The position numbers and the translations under genes were made by a program. DNA of 14,285 bases from an uncultured Chitinophagaceae bacterium (GTDB lineage: Bacteria > Bacteroidota > Bacteroidia > Chitinophagales > Chitinophagaceae): positions 1 to 14,285 of the forward strand of contig CAMPGT010000083.1 of the NCBI GenBank assembly GCA_946885665.1. Reading direction: 5' to 3'. Below the pieces are notes generated by a model. The model did not search any database, had not been told where the DNA came from, and saw only the letters and a program-made list of their open reading frames with translations. Numbering within the stretch: position 1 is the stretch's first letter; each line of letters starts with the position of its first letter. Of this stretch, positions 1 to 7,713 are shown piece by piece.

Positions 1-478
1 CCTTTTTGATCTTATCTAAATGCCCTCTGTAGGCATCCATTACCGAATCGTCTTTTGCCAGAGACGGCTCCCTGCTGATTCGCTGACCCATCACTGTCAG
101 TTCCTGGAATAGCGGGTTAAACCTTTTCTTGAATTCATCAAAATCCTTGTTGATCTTAGAGCCCTCCACCTTCAGGTCTTCGATGGTTTCAACGTTTCCG
201 CTCACCGTTACGTCTTCATTGCCGATGAATACAACTGATTTTTTCTGAACGCCGTCAAAATTGAGATGATAAAGATTCGGTTCGTCCACTTTACCATTCA
301 ACTCAAAAGCACCATTTTTTACAATGGATGTCGCCAGCGTGTCACTGGGAACATTTGCATTTGAAATGCTCACCACGGAACCATCGGGCAATCCGTGAAG
401 CTCACCGGAAATCGTAAATTTCTTCTGTGCAATTAATGCAAGCGGTACAAGAAAAAAAATGGTAAAAAAGCTCTTCAT
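1..478 (-). CDS. Exported DUF4369-type protein, probably N-terminus of a TlpA-like thioredoxin-family protein (partial)
   Basis: The reading frame opens with ATG at 478 and stays open to the window edge, giving 159 codons; the C-terminus is missing. Residues 1-18 form a short signal peptide: a Lys, a hydrophobic core (FFTIFFLVPLALIA), then Gln-Lys-Lys. The next 90 or so residues (ISGELHGLPDGSVVSI, then LNGKVDEPNLYHLNF) resemble the beta-rich DUF4369 domain, which in Bacteroidota usually precedes a periplasmic or outer-membrane-associated thioredoxin/AhpC-TSA domain. A charged helical stretch follows (about residues 108-159). The CXXC domain that would prove a redox role lies outside the window, so that role is inferred. 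The start is only seven bases after the hisIE stop, so it is probably the last or a late gene of the same transcript. No terminator is visible between them. Confidence 0.72.
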   Translation of the reverse strand, partial: MKSFFTIFFLVPLALIAQKKFTISGELHGLPDGSVVSISNANVPSDTLATSIVKNGAFELNGKVDEPNLYHLNFDGVQKKSVVFIGNEDVTVSGNVETIEDLKVEGSKINKDFDEFKKRFNPLFQELTVMGQRISREPSLAKDDSVMDAYRGHLDKIKK

Positions 479-485
479 AACGGTA

Positions 486-1079
486 TTATTTTGAATGACG
501 TTCCCTGAGAACGGCTATCACGTCCTGCAAATTATGGCCTTTTGCGTTAAGCAAAAGCAAATAGTGAAACAGCAGATCGGCGGCCTCGCCGAGAAAAAGT
601 TCCCTATCGTCGTCCTTGGCCTCGATCACCATCTCAACTGCCTCTTCCCCAACCTTCTGCGCGATCTTATTAAGCCCCTTGCCGAACATCTTTTTTACGT
701 AGGAGTTCTCATCTCCGCCCGATTTACGGCTGGCGATAACGTCTTCGAGGTGGCTGATGAAGTCTTTTTCGTTCTTCTCGTTCCAGCAGGTATCGGCGCC
801 TGTGTGGCACACCGGACCATCGGGTATTGCCTTAATGAGAAGCGTGTCGTTGTCGCAATCTTCAAAAATATCTTTTACATGGAGATAGATCTTACTCTCC
901 TCGCCTTTCGTCCATAGCCTGTTTTTTGTACGGCTGAAGAAGGTCACCTTTTCGGTGCTGATGGTGGTATTAAGCGCCTCCTCGTTCATAAAGCCCAGCA
1001 TGAGCACTTTACCGGTAGATGCATCCTGGATGATAGCGGGAACAAGGCCGTCTTTGTATTTATTGTAATTCAGGTTCAT
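486..1079 (-). CDS. hisIE: Bifunctional phosphoribosyl-AMP cyclohydrolase / phosphoribosyl-ATP pyrophosphatase HisIE
   Basis: This 197-residue cytoplasmic enzyme catalyses steps two and three of histidine synthesis. It removes pyrophosphate from PR-ATP, then opens the adenine ring of PR-AMP to give ProFAR, the HisA substrate. Residues 1-105 are the HisI domain, with SRTKNRLWTKGE (49-60), the metal-binding EDCDNDT segment (Cys75) and CHTGADTCW (Cys91 and Cys98). Residues about 106-197 are the HisE helical domain, with KKMFGKGLNKIAQKVGEEAVE and GEAADLLFHYLLLL. The length is normal for the fused form. It starts with ATG, 20 bases after hisF; that gap holds an AAAACTTAAAAG repeat. It is the last recognisable his gene of the cluster. 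Confidence 0.97.
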   Translation of the reverse strand: MNLNYNKYKDGLVPAIIQDASTGKVLMLGFMNEEALNTTISTEKVTFFSRTKNRLWTKGEESKIYLHVKDIFEDCDNDTLLIKAIPDGPVCHTGADTCWNEKNEKDFISHLEDVIASRKSGGDENSYVKKMFGKGLNKIAQKVGEEAVEMVIEAKDDDRELFLGEAADLLFHYLLLLNAKGHNLQDVIAVLRERHSK

Positions 1080-1087
1080 TAAAAGAT

Positions 1088-1106
1088 AAAACTTAAAAGT
1101 TAAAGA
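1088..1106 (+). repeat. AAAACTTAAAAG intergenic tract, copy 1 (hisF-hisIE junction)
   Basis: The exact 12-mer AAAACTTAAAAG is at 1088-1099 and is followed by the similar TTAAAGA. The same 12-mer in the same orientation occurs at 3995-4006 and 10084-10095, always in a junction between genes. Here it fills most of the 20-base hisF-hisIE gap and overlaps the hisF stop codon. The function is unknown; its A/T richness makes chance recurrence possible. Confidence 0.55.
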
Positions 1107-1870
1107 TCAAAAGTCTGTCGTATTGGAATCTGATGGTGCTTCAGGTATTTTTTCAACTCAGGAATAGCGATCTCCTTAAAGTGAAAAATGCTGGCCGCAA
1201 GCGCCGCATCTGCTTTTCCCTCTTCAAACACTTCCGTAAAATGCTCCATGGTGCCGCCACCACCCGAAGCGATCACCGGAACGGGCAGCCCTTCGGCAAG
1301 CGTCTTAGTAATGTCGAGGGCAAATCCCTTCTTCGTTCCGTCGTTGTTCATGGAGGTCAACAAAATTTCTCCTGCGCCGAGGTCAACTGCCTGCCGTGCC
1401 CAGTCGAAGCATTTCTTGTCAGTTTTTATCCTTCCACCATTCAAATACACATACCATTCCCCATCTTCTTCTTTCCGTGTATCGATTGCCAGCACCACGC
1501 ACTGGCTGCCAAATTCGGAAGAAAGCTGTTTGACGAGTTGCGGGTTACGAAACGCTGCGGTGTTCACCGATATCTTGTCGGCGCCGTTCTGCAACAAAAC
1601 GCGTACATCATCCGCGCTGCCGATACCGCCTCCCACCGTGAAAGGGATATTGATGTGGTGGGCGATGCGGTTGGCGAGTTCACTAAGGGTCTTACGCTTC
1701 TCATTGGTGGCGGTGATGTCGAGGAATACCAGTTCATCCGCGCCCTGTGATGCATAAAAAGCGCCGAGCTCTACCGGGTCGCCGGCATCGCGGATGTTTT
1801 CAAAGTTCACACCTTTTACGGTGCGCCCGTCTTTGATGTCCAGGCAGGGGATGATCCTCTTTGTCAGCAC
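1100..1870 (-). CDS. hisF: Imidazole glycerol phosphate synthase cyclase subunit HisF
   Basis: This 256-residue TIM barrel is the synthase subunit of the HisF-HisH complex. It uses ammonia delivered by HisH to turn PRFAR into imidazole glycerol phosphate and AICAR. The N-terminal [20 protein letters not shown] carries the catalytic Asp11, and [11 protein letters not shown] carries Asp130. Phosphate-binding loops are visible as TVGGGIGS (78-85) and VIASGGGGT near the C-terminal end. The length matches the family. The start codon is GTG at 1870-1868, overlapping the hisA stop by seven bases. No ATG lies close enough to replace it, since the protein must begin just before KRIIPCLD. Confidence 0.97.
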   Translation of the reverse strand: MLTKRIIPCLDIKDGRTVKGVNFENIRDAGDPVELGAFYASQGADELVFLDITATNEKRKTLSELANRIAHHINIPFTVGGGIGSADDVRVLLQNGADKISVNTAAFRNPQLVKQLSSEFGSQCVVLAIDTRKEEDGEWYVYLNGGRIKTDKKCFDWARQAVDLGAGEILLTSMNNDGTKKGFALDITKTLAEGLPVPVIASGGGGTMEHFTEVFEEGKADAALAASIFHFKEIAIPELKKYLKHHQIPIRQTFDL

Positions 1871-2586
1871 GTACTAAATTTTTTCAGGTCGTTTAATGAA
1901 ATACGGTTCTCATAAATGGCCTTGCCAATGATGGCGCCGTTGCATCCTATGGCCGCAAGCTGTTCCAGGTCGCCAATGGAGCTTACGCCGCCGCTGGCAA
2001 TAAAATGCAGCGAAGGGAACTCGGTAATAATATTTTTATACAGGTTGATGGATGGGCCCTGCAGCAAGCCGTCTTTGCTAACGTCGGTGCAAAACACGTG
2101 GGAAATACCGTGACCAATGTATTTCCTGATGAAATCGTATATCCAGATGTCGGTGGTTTCGAGCCATCCGCCAACGGCGATTTTCTCACTCTTCACATCT
2201 GCGCCCAATAAAAATTTTGATGCACCGTAACTGCTGAGCCATTCAACGAACAATGCCTCATTTTTTACCGCCAGGCTGCCGATGGTGGCCCAATTGGCGC
2301 CCGAATTAAAAACAATGTCGACATCTTTAGCGGTCTTGATTCCTCCCCCGAAGTCGATGACGAGCTCGGTTTTTGTGGCAATTGTCTCCAATACTTTCCA
2401 GTTACGGATCGCACCGGCTTTTGCGCCATCCAGGTCCACCAGGTGAAGTCTCGTCAGGCCCGCGTCTTCAAACATCCGGGCCACTTCGAGAGGGTCCTCG
2501 TTATAGACCTTCATCGAGTTGTAATCTCCCTGTGTTAACCGCACGCACTTGCCATTGATAATATCTATTGCGGGTATTAATTGCAT
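1864..2586 (-). CDS. hisA: ProFAR isomerase HisA
   Basis: HisA is a TIM-barrel enzyme that isomerises ProFAR to PRFAR by an Amadori rearrangement. The chosen ATG start gives 240 residues beginning [17 protein letters not shown]; Asp8 is the expected acid/base. Asp130 in [10 protein letters not shown] is the second catalytic aspartate, and phosphate loops are seen as DFGGGIKT (78-85) and IASGGV. An in-frame TTG one codon upstream (2589) is possible. The ATG at 2586-2584 is preferred because it overlaps the hisH TGA by one base (TGATG), a normal coupling arrangement. A separate TrpF exists in this window, so there is no need to invoke a dual HisA/TrpF (PriA) role. Confidence 0.96.
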   Translation of the reverse strand: MQLIPAIDIINGKCVRLTQGDYNSMKVYNEDPLEVARMFEDAGLTRLHLVDLDGAKAGAIRNWKVLETIATKTELVIDFGGGIKTAKDVDIVFNSGANWATIGSLAVKNEALFVEWLSSYGASKFLLGADVKSEKIAVGGWLETTDIWIYDFIRKYIGHGISHVFCTDVSKDGLLQGPSINLYKNIITEFPSLHFIASGGVSSIGDLEQLAAIGCNGAIIGKAIYENRISLNDLKKFSTC

Positions 2587-3221
2587 CAACCGGATAATTT
2601 ATCGTTGTCGTTTAAAAGAAAGTTTTTCAGCATCCGCTCGCCGGCGCCCGCACTTTTTTCAGGATGAAACTGAACACCGTAAAAGTTCTTCCTGTGCAGC
2701 GCCGCACTGTATGGATGAATGTAATCCGCAGTGGCGATGGTGTCGGCGCCCACCGCGGCGTAATAGCTGTGAACGGAGTAAATAAAAGATTGCTCGGGCA
2801 CACCATTGAACAGTGCGGTCTTCAGGTTAAAAATATTGTTCCATCCGATCTGCGGTACTTTTTCATGACCACCGGCCGGCCGGAACAATTGCACCTGTTC
2901 ATCAAAAATGCCAAGGCATTCGGTGTCATTTTCTTCGGTATGGGTGCACATCAGTTGCATGCCCAGGCAGATGCCCAGCACCGGCTGTTGCAGACGGGTG
3001 ATCAGTTTATCCAATTCCCTTTCTTTAAGGTATTTCATGGCGCTGCTGGCTTCGCCAACACCGGGAAAGATCACTTTATCCGCATAAGCAATGCTGTCAT
3101 GATCGTCGGTGACCGTCGCTTCCATGCCGATGCGCTCCAACGCATGCAACACCGATTGAATGTTACCGGCATTGTATTTGATGATTACCACATTGTTTCC
3201 CTTATTAACCGACGACTCCAT
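2586..3221 (-). CDS. hisH: Imidazole glycerol phosphate synthase glutaminase subunit HisH
   Basis: HisH is a class I glutamine amidotransferase that releases ammonia from glutamine and channels it into HisF. The nucleophile is Cys85 in VLGICLGMQLM, with His186 and Glu188 in VQFHPEKS completing the triad; FPGVGEASSAM (52-62) forms part of the oxyanion region. The open frame extends to 3329, but the extra N-terminal residues there are antisense to trpA and unlike HisH. The ATG at 3221 gives 211 residues and a 17-base overlap with the trpA 3' end. A GTG at 3191, just before the conserved VIIKYNAGN, is an alternative that would remove the overlap. Either way, hisH directly follows trpA and is probably translationally coupled to it. 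Confidence 0.95.
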   Translation of the reverse strand: MESSVNKGNNVVIIKYNAGNIQSVLHALERIGMEATVTDDHDSIAYADKVIFPGVGEASSAMKYLKERELDKLITRLQQPVLGICLGMQLMCTHTEENDTECLGIFDEQVQLFRPAGGHEKVPQIGWNNIFNLKTALFNGVPEQSFIYSVHSYYAAVGADTIATADYIHPYSAALHRKNFYGVQFHPEKSAGAGERMLKNFLLNDNDKLSG

Positions 3222-3981
3222 CAATAAAAGCTTTTGTTGCTGATGCAATATTGCCCGGTGCGTTTTCGAGCGCCCGGATGTATGCCGTGCCGATGATCGC
3301 ACCACTGGCATGACTGCATGCCGTGGCAAATGTCTGTTTATCTTTTATGCCGAATCCTATTAAAACAGGATTTTTCAAATGCATTTCCTGTAATCTTTTG
3401 AAGTAGCCGAGTTGCATCTCCATACTTTTTTCATTGCCGGTAGTGGAAGAAGATGATACGGCATACAAAAAGCCACTGCTCAACGCATCCAGTTTTTTTA
3501 TCCGCTCATCGGAAGTTTCCGGTGTAACGAGAAAAATGAATTTAAGTTGATATTTTTCAATGACGGCCCGGTATTCGCTTTCGTATTCATACATGGGAAG
3601 ATCAGGAAGGATGAGCCCGTCAATTCCTACCGATGCGGCCCTTGCGCAAAAATTCTCAAAGCCGTATTGCAACACCGGATTCATGTAACCCATCAATATC
3701 ACGGGCAACTGAATTTCCTGGCGAAAATCTTTCAGCTCATCAAAAAGTTTGTTCATCGTCATGCCGTTGGCAATAGCCCTCGAGCTGCTGGCCTGTATTA
3801 CGGGGCCATCTGCCAGTGGGTCGCTGTAGGGCATGCCGATCTCGATCATGTCGGCCCTGCTGCTTTGCAGTGCGCGCAGTACCTGCAGGGTGCTGTCGCC
3901 GTTTGGAAAGCCAGCCGTGCAATAGACGTTGAGAACGTTTTGCTTTTTATTCTTAAATAGTTCGTCGATGCGGTTATTCAA
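3205..3981 (-). CDS. trpA: Tryptophan synthase alpha subunit TrpA
   Basis: TrpA cleaves indole-3-glycerol phosphate to indole and glyceraldehyde 3-phosphate; the indole passes through a tunnel to TrpB. The protein has 258 residues. The catalytic pair is visible as Glu47 in MIEIGMPYSDP and Asp58 in LADGPVIQ, matching Glu49 and Asp60 of the Salmonella enzyme. VSSSSTTG and LIGFGIKD are the phosphate-binding loops. The start is TTG at 3981-3979. An in-frame TAA lies six bases upstream, and the next Met is within the conserved MIEIGMP segment, so TTG (NNRIDELFKNKK) is the only sensible start. It follows trpB after a 55-base gap filled by repeats, and its 3' end overlaps hisH. Confidence 0.96.
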   Translation of the reverse strand: MNNRIDELFKNKKQNVLNVYCTAGFPNGDSTLQVLRALQSSRADMIEIGMPYSDPLADGPVIQASSSRAIANGMTMNKLFDELKDFRQEIQLPVILMGYMNPVLQYGFENFCARAASVGIDGLILPDLPMYEYESEYRAVIEKYQLKFIFLVTPETSDERIKKLDALSSGFLYAVSSSSTTGNEKSMEMQLGYFKRLQEMHLKNPVLIGFGIKDKQTFATACSHASGAIIGTAYIRALENAPGNIASATKAFIDGVVG

Positions 3982-4008
3982 AAGTTAAAAGTTTAAAACT
4001 TAAAAGTG
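3979..4008 (+). repeat. AAAACTTAAAAG intergenic tract, copy 2 (trpB-trpA junction)
   Basis: This A/T-rich tract is made of AAAAGTT/AAAACTT-type units and contains the exact 12-mer at 3995-4006. Its middle is a perfect 6-bp palindrome around one base (AAGTTT-A-AAACTT on the plus strand). It abuts the trpA TTG start and overlaps that codon. A heptad TTGCCCA tract follows directly, the same order as in the hisB-trpE gap. It is a possible weak hairpin, but the function is not evident. Confidence 0.6.
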
Positions 4009-4011
4009 TTT

Positions 4012-4057
4012 ACTGCCTATTGCCCATTGCCCATTGCTATTGCCCGCTCCCCATTGC
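4012..4057 (+). repeat. TTGCCCA-type heptad tract overlapping the trpB 3' end
   Basis: Degenerate seven-base units run through this stretch: TTGCCCA at 4020 and 4027, TTGCTA at 4034, TTGCCCG at 4040 and CTCCCCA at 4047. The trpB stop codon (4037-4039) and the codons for the last residues Met-Gly-Ser-Gly-Gln lie inside the tract. The repeat therefore defines the end of the trpB coding sequence. Confidence 0.7.
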
Positions 4058-5233
4058 TTTCATATACGTCGCCAAATCCTTGTCGCCCCTGCCGCTCAGG
4101 CAAATCACCACATTGTCGTTCGGGTTGAACTTCATCTGGTTCAGCGCAGAAAAAGCATGTGCCGTTTCAAGCGCCGGTATAATGCCTTCGAGCTTCGCCA
4201 CTTCAAATGATGCCTGCAACGCTTCTTCGTCGGTGGCACTTAAAAAAATCCCCCTTCCCGAATCAAATAAATGCGCGTGCAGCGGACCTATGCCAGGATA
4301 ATCGAGGCCCGCCGAAATGCTGTGCGGCTCGGTTACCTGCCCGTCTGCGGTCTGCATCACGATGCTCTTGCTGCCGTGCAGAACGCCGGGTGTTCCCAGT
4401 TGCGTAGTGGCGGCGCTCATACCCGTATCCAGGCCAAGGCCGGCGGCTTCCACTGCCACCAGCTTCACCGTTTCTTCATCGAGGTAATGATAGAAAGCAC
4501 CGGCGGCATTGCTGCCACCACCCACACAGGCCACTACATATTGTGGCAATTCGGAGCCTGTCTTTTCTTTCAGTTGCCACCTCATCTCTTCGCTGATGAT
4601 GCTCTGGAACCGTGCCACCATGTCGGGATATGGATGAGGTCCCACAACGCTGCCAATGATGTAGTGGGTGTCAACAGGATTATTGATCCAGTCGCGGATA
4701 GCTTCATTGGTAGCGTCTTTTAATGTCTTGCTGCCGCTCGTTGCGGGTATCACCGTCGCGCCGAGCATGCGCATGCGCGCAACGTTTGGCGCCTGCCGTT
4801 CAATATCTTTCTCGCCCATGTACACAACACATGGAATGTTCTTTAATGCGCACACGGTGGCCGTAGCCACCCCATGCTGGCCTGCGCCGGTTTCCGCAAT
4901 GATCCTTTTCTTTCCCAACCGCAAGGCAAGCAAAATTTGCCCGATCGTGTTATTGATCTTATGGGCGCCCGTGTGGCAAAGGTCCTCGCGTTTAAGAAAA
5001 ATATTGGTGTTATGCTTCCTGCTTAATCTCCCTGCAAAGTAAAGCGGCGTGGGACGGCCAACGTAATCTTTCAATAACTCCCTGTACTCTTTTTGAAACG
5101 AGCCGTCGTTCATGATGTCGAGATACCTGGATTTGAGTTCTTCCACGTTCCTGTGCAGCATCTCGGGAATGTACGCGCCACCAAACTTCCCGTAGTATCC
5201 CATCGTATCCGGCGTTCTATATGAATTTGACAT
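4037..5233 (-). CDS. trpB: Tryptophan synthase beta subunit TrpB
   Basis: TrpB is the PLP enzyme that condenses indole with serine to make tryptophan, in an alpha2-beta2 complex with TrpA. It has 398 residues. PLP Schiff-base Lys92 lies in HTGAHKINNTIGQ. The catalytic Glu114 is in IIAETGAGQHG, and GGGSNAAG (238-245) is the PLP phosphate loop. The N-terminal GYYGKFGGAYIPE is typical of the TrpB1 class. It starts with ATG three bases after the trpF stop. The final residues MGSGQ are encoded inside a heptad repeat and are probably not conserved; the length is still within the normal range. Confidence 0.97.
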   Translation of the reverse strand: MSNSYRTPDTMGYYGKFGGAYIPEMLHRNVEELKSRYLDIMNDGSFQKEYRELLKDYVGRPTPLYFAGRLSRKHNTNIFLKREDLCHTGAHKINNTIGQILLALRLGKKRIIAETGAGQHGVATATVCALKNIPCVVYMGEKDIERQAPNVARMRMLGATVIPATSGSKTLKDATNEAIRDWINNPVDTHYIIGSVVGPHPYPDMVARFQSIISEEMRWQLKEKTGSELPQYVVACVGGGSNAAGAFYHYLDEETVKLVAVEAAGLGLDTGMSAATTQLGTPGVLHGSKSIVMQTADGQVTEPHSISAGLDYPGIGPLHAHLFDSGRGIFLSATDEEALQASFEVAKLEGIIPALETAHAFSALNQMKFNPNDNVVICLSGRGDKDLATYMKAMGSGQ

Positions 5234-5236
5234 AAA

Positions 5237-5881
5237 TTATGTGTTGGTTGCCAATGTTAGTTCTCTGATAAATTTCCCCACCTTATCCATTTCCTTCACT
5301 CCTGGTGAAGATTCAAATTTACTATTGATATCGATCGCGAACAGCTCTTTCGCAACCGGCTCGGCAGCAAATTCTTTCAGCGCATGAATATCATCAGGCT
5401 GTATCCCGCCGCTCAGAAAAAAGGGCTTTCCAATGTCATGGCCCTTCAGCATGTTCCAGTCGAATTTTTTGCCTGTGCCGCCATATCCTGCGCCAGTGGT
5501 ATCGAACATGAACATGTCGCTCACATCCATAAAAGGATCGGTCATCCATTTTATCGAATCGTCGTCGCTTAGCCGGAACGCCTTCACCACCGAAACGTAG
5601 TTGGAAATGCGCTCGCAATATTTCGGTGACTCATCGCCATGCAACTGCACCATGTGCAGCCTGCATTCGTCCACCATCAACAACACCTCTTCAACAGAAG
5701 CGTTCACGAAAACGCCCACCTTGTTGATGCTGTTTATCCGTTTCAGTTGCGACGACGTCATGTGCCTGAACACATATCGCGGCGACTTCGGATAAAAGAT
5801 AAACCCTGCGAACGTCGCTCCAAGATCGGGCAGTTGGTCTACCTGGTTCTGCTGGGTCATGCCGCATACTTTTACCCTCAT
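5237..5881 (-). CDS. trpF: Phosphoribosylanthranilate isomerase TrpF
   Basis: TrpF is a TIM-barrel isomerase converting N-(5-phosphoribosyl)-anthranilate to CdRP, the TrpC substrate. It has 214 residues. The general base Cys6 is in MRVKVCGMT, the general acid Asp127 is in FMFDTTGAG, and FYPKSPRY (29-36), VQLHGDES (78-85) and FLSGGI (155-160) are family motifs. It is a free-standing enzyme, not fused to TrpC as in E. coli. Its ATG overlaps the trpC TGA by four bases (ATGA), indicating tight coupling. The coexisting HisA catalyses the analogous reaction in the histidine pathway. Confidence 0.97.
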   Translation of the reverse strand: MRVKVCGMTQQNQVDQLPDLGATFAGFIFYPKSPRYVFRHMTSSQLKRINSINKVGVFVNASVEEVLLMVDECRLHMVQLHGDESPKYCERISNYVSVVKAFRLSDDDSIKWMTDPFMDVSDMFMFDTTGAGYGGTGKKFDWNMLKGHDIGKPFFLSGGIQPDDIHALKEFAAEPVAKELFAIDINSKFESSPGVKEMDKVGKFIRELTLATNT

Positions 5882-6693
5882 AAGTTGCGTGGCTGGCCGC
5901 CTCCTGGCGAACCGGCCATATTTAAGCGATGAACAAATGAAGCAAAAGCAATCGCCGGATCCTGCTGTTTCATAAAGTTTTCACCAATCAGGAATCCTTT
6001 GAAGCCTGCTGATCGCAACAATGCAATTGTATCGGGATCCGTGATCCCGCTTTCAGAGATCTTCACCTTGTCCGCTATTTTTTCGGACAGGCTAAGCGAC
6101 GTTTGTATATCAACAGTAAACGTTTTCAAATCGCGGTTGTTCACGCCCACAACATCGCAATCACCACATATATGCCCCAGTTCGCCCTCATGATGAATCT
6201 CGAGCAGCACCTCGAGTCCGAGCCGCTTCGCAAAACCCGCCAGGTGCTTCACTTCTGCCGGCGACAGGCAGGCGGCGATCAGCAATATCACATCAGCGCC
6301 AATGGCACGCGCCTCCACCAACTGGTATTCGTCTATCATAAAATCTTTGCGCAGCACGGGAATATTATTAATCCGTGCACTGACCAGGTCGTCTTTGGAA
6401 CCGCCAAAAAATTCTTCATCGGTGAGTACAGAAAGCGCCGCCGCGCCATTCGATGCATAGCCCATCGTCACCTTCACCACATCCGCAGTTCCATTGATCA
6501 CACCTTTCGACGGCGAACGTCTTTTGAATTCCGCGATAATGCCGGTACTGTCTTCCCTGAGCAAGGATTGGCTGAGCGACAATACCTCGCGGCGAAATGC
6601 GGGCATTTTTTCGAGTTCACCAATTGGCACCAGTTTCTTCTGCGCGGCAACTTCTATACGTTTCTGTCTCACTATTTTTTCGAGGATGTTCAT
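5878..6693 (-). CDS. trpC: Indole-3-glycerol phosphate synthase TrpC
   Basis: TrpC closes the indole ring, turning CdRP into indole-3-glycerol phosphate with loss of CO2 and water. The 271-residue TIM barrel shows IIAEFKRRSPSKG (52-64, with Glu55 and Lys57), PVLRKDF (112-118, containing the catalytic Lys), LLEIHHEGEL, VGVNNRDLKTF, KISESGI and FLIGENFM. These are the family motifs, in the right order. The C-terminus after FASFVHRLN adds a short Gly/Pro-rich tail (AGSPGGGQPRNL). It starts with ATG that shares one base with the trpD TAA (TAATG), and its stop overlaps the trpF start. Confidence 0.97.
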   Translation of the reverse strand: MNILEKIVRQKRIEVAAQKKLVPIGELEKMPAFRREVLSLSQSLLREDSTGIIAEFKRRSPSKGVINGTADVVKVTMGYASNGAAALSVLTDEEFFGGSKDDLVSARINNIPVLRKDFMIDEYQLVEARAIGADVILLIAACLSPAEVKHLAGFAKRLGLEVLLEIHHEGELGHICGDCDVVGVNNRDLKTFTVDIQTSLSLSEKIADKVKISESGITDPDTIALLRSAGFKGFLIGENFMKQQDPAIAFASFVHRLNMAGSPGGGQPRNL

Positions 6694-7685
6694 TACTGCA
6701 ATGCGATTAATTTTTCAAGACATTGATATGCTCTTCCACTTTCAAGGCTTTCCACGGCTGCGTGCCAGGCTTCATCATAGGTTTTATACTTCCCGGTGCA
6801 GTTCAGCGCCATTGCCGCATTGGCCAGCACCACTGCGTTTTGCGCCCAGGTGCCTTTGCCTTTCAATATCGTCAAAAATATCTTTGCGGCCTCTTCAACA
6901 GAATTACCACCCCTTATGTCGTCGGGGTTAACCAGCCGTTTTCCCAGTTGCTCCGGCGACAATATTTTCTCTCCGGCTGCAGTGATCACTTTTGTATCGT
7001 TGGTAAGAGATATTTCATCGTATCCGTCGAGGCCGTGTATAATCGTGAAGGATGAACCTGTTTGCTGCAGAAGGTAATTGTAGATCCTCGCCATTTCCAG
7101 GTTGTACACACCCACCAGTTGAAATGCAGGAAAGGCCGGGTTCACCATGGGCCCCAGCATATTAAAGAAGGTGCGTATGCCCAGGCTCTTCCGGATCGGT
7201 CCTACTGCCTTCAGCGCCGGGTGAAATATGGGCGCATGCATGAAGCAGATGTTGGCGGTATCCACTTCTTTTTGTAACACGTCGTTCCCGGTTTTAAAGC
7301 GATAGCCGATCTTCTCCATCACATTGGAGGCGCCGCTGATGGTGGAAGCACCGTAATTGCCATGCTTGGCCACCTTCTGCCCCGTACCCGCCACAATAAA
7401 ACACGAAAGCGTTGAAATGTTAAATGTGTTTTTCCCATCGCCGCCGGTTCCAACAATGTCAATCACGGAATGTCCGTTAAGATCCACTTTCAGGCAAAGT
7501 TCCAGCAATGCGTCCCGGAAACCTTCCAGCTCGGCAATCGTTATACTTCGCATGAGGAACACCGTTATGAACGCCGATATCTCCGGTTCGTTATACTGAC
7601 CGGCGGAAATATTCAGGAGCACCTCCTTTGCCTGTTGCCTTGACAGCGATTTGTGTTCAAACAGATATAGCAGAATTTTCTTCAT
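6693..7685 (-). CDS. trpD: Anthranilate phosphoribosyltransferase TrpD
   Basis: TrpD attaches the phosphoribosyl group of PRPP to anthranilate. At 330 residues it is slightly shorter than the usual 335-345 but complete. It has an N-terminal helical domain (about 1-65), then the glycine-rich PRPP loop GTGGDGKNTFNIST (79-92), the KHGN motif (107-110) and GASNVMEKIGY. NMLGPMVNPAFP and GLDGYDEIS mark the anthranilate-binding and metal sites. There is no fused TrpG domain; trpG is the preceding separate gene, 28 bases upstream. Translation of trpC is directly coupled to its stop. Confidence 0.97.
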   Translation of the reverse strand: MKKILLYLFEHKSLSRQQAKEVLLNISAGQYNEPEISAFITVFLMRSITIAELEGFRDALLELCLKVDLNGHSVIDIVGTGGDGKNTFNISTLSCFIVAGTGQKVAKHGNYGASTISGASNVMEKIGYRFKTGNDVLQKEVDTANICFMHAPIFHPALKAVGPIRKSLGIRTFFNMLGPMVNPAFPAFQLVGVYNLEMARIYNYLLQQTGSSFTIIHGLDGYDEISLTNDTKVITAAGEKILSPEQLGKRLVNPDDIRGGNSVEEAAKIFLTILKGKGTWAQNAVVLANAAMALNCTGKYKTYDEAWHAAVESLESGRAYQCLEKLIALQ

Positions 7686-7692
7686 CCTTGTT

Positions 7693-7712
7693 TATGTTAA
7701 GGTATGTTAAGG
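7693..7712 (+). repeat. Tandem 10-base duplication TATGTTAAGG in the trpG-trpD gap
   Basis: TATGTTAAGG occurs twice head to tail and fills most of the 28-base spacer between the trpG stop and the trpD start. It is probably a small slippage duplication; no ribosome binding site is recognisable in it. Confidence 0.6.
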
Positions 7713-7713
7713 T

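Noticed and set aside
1864..2586. HisA as a dual HisA/TrpF (PriA-type) enzyme
   Set aside because: A complete, motif-intact trpF is present at 5237-5881, so no dual function is needed.
3222..3329. N-terminal extension of HisH within trpA
   Set aside because: The extra 36 residues overlap well-conserved trpA sequence in another frame and do not resemble HisH; the ATG at 3221 fits the family length.
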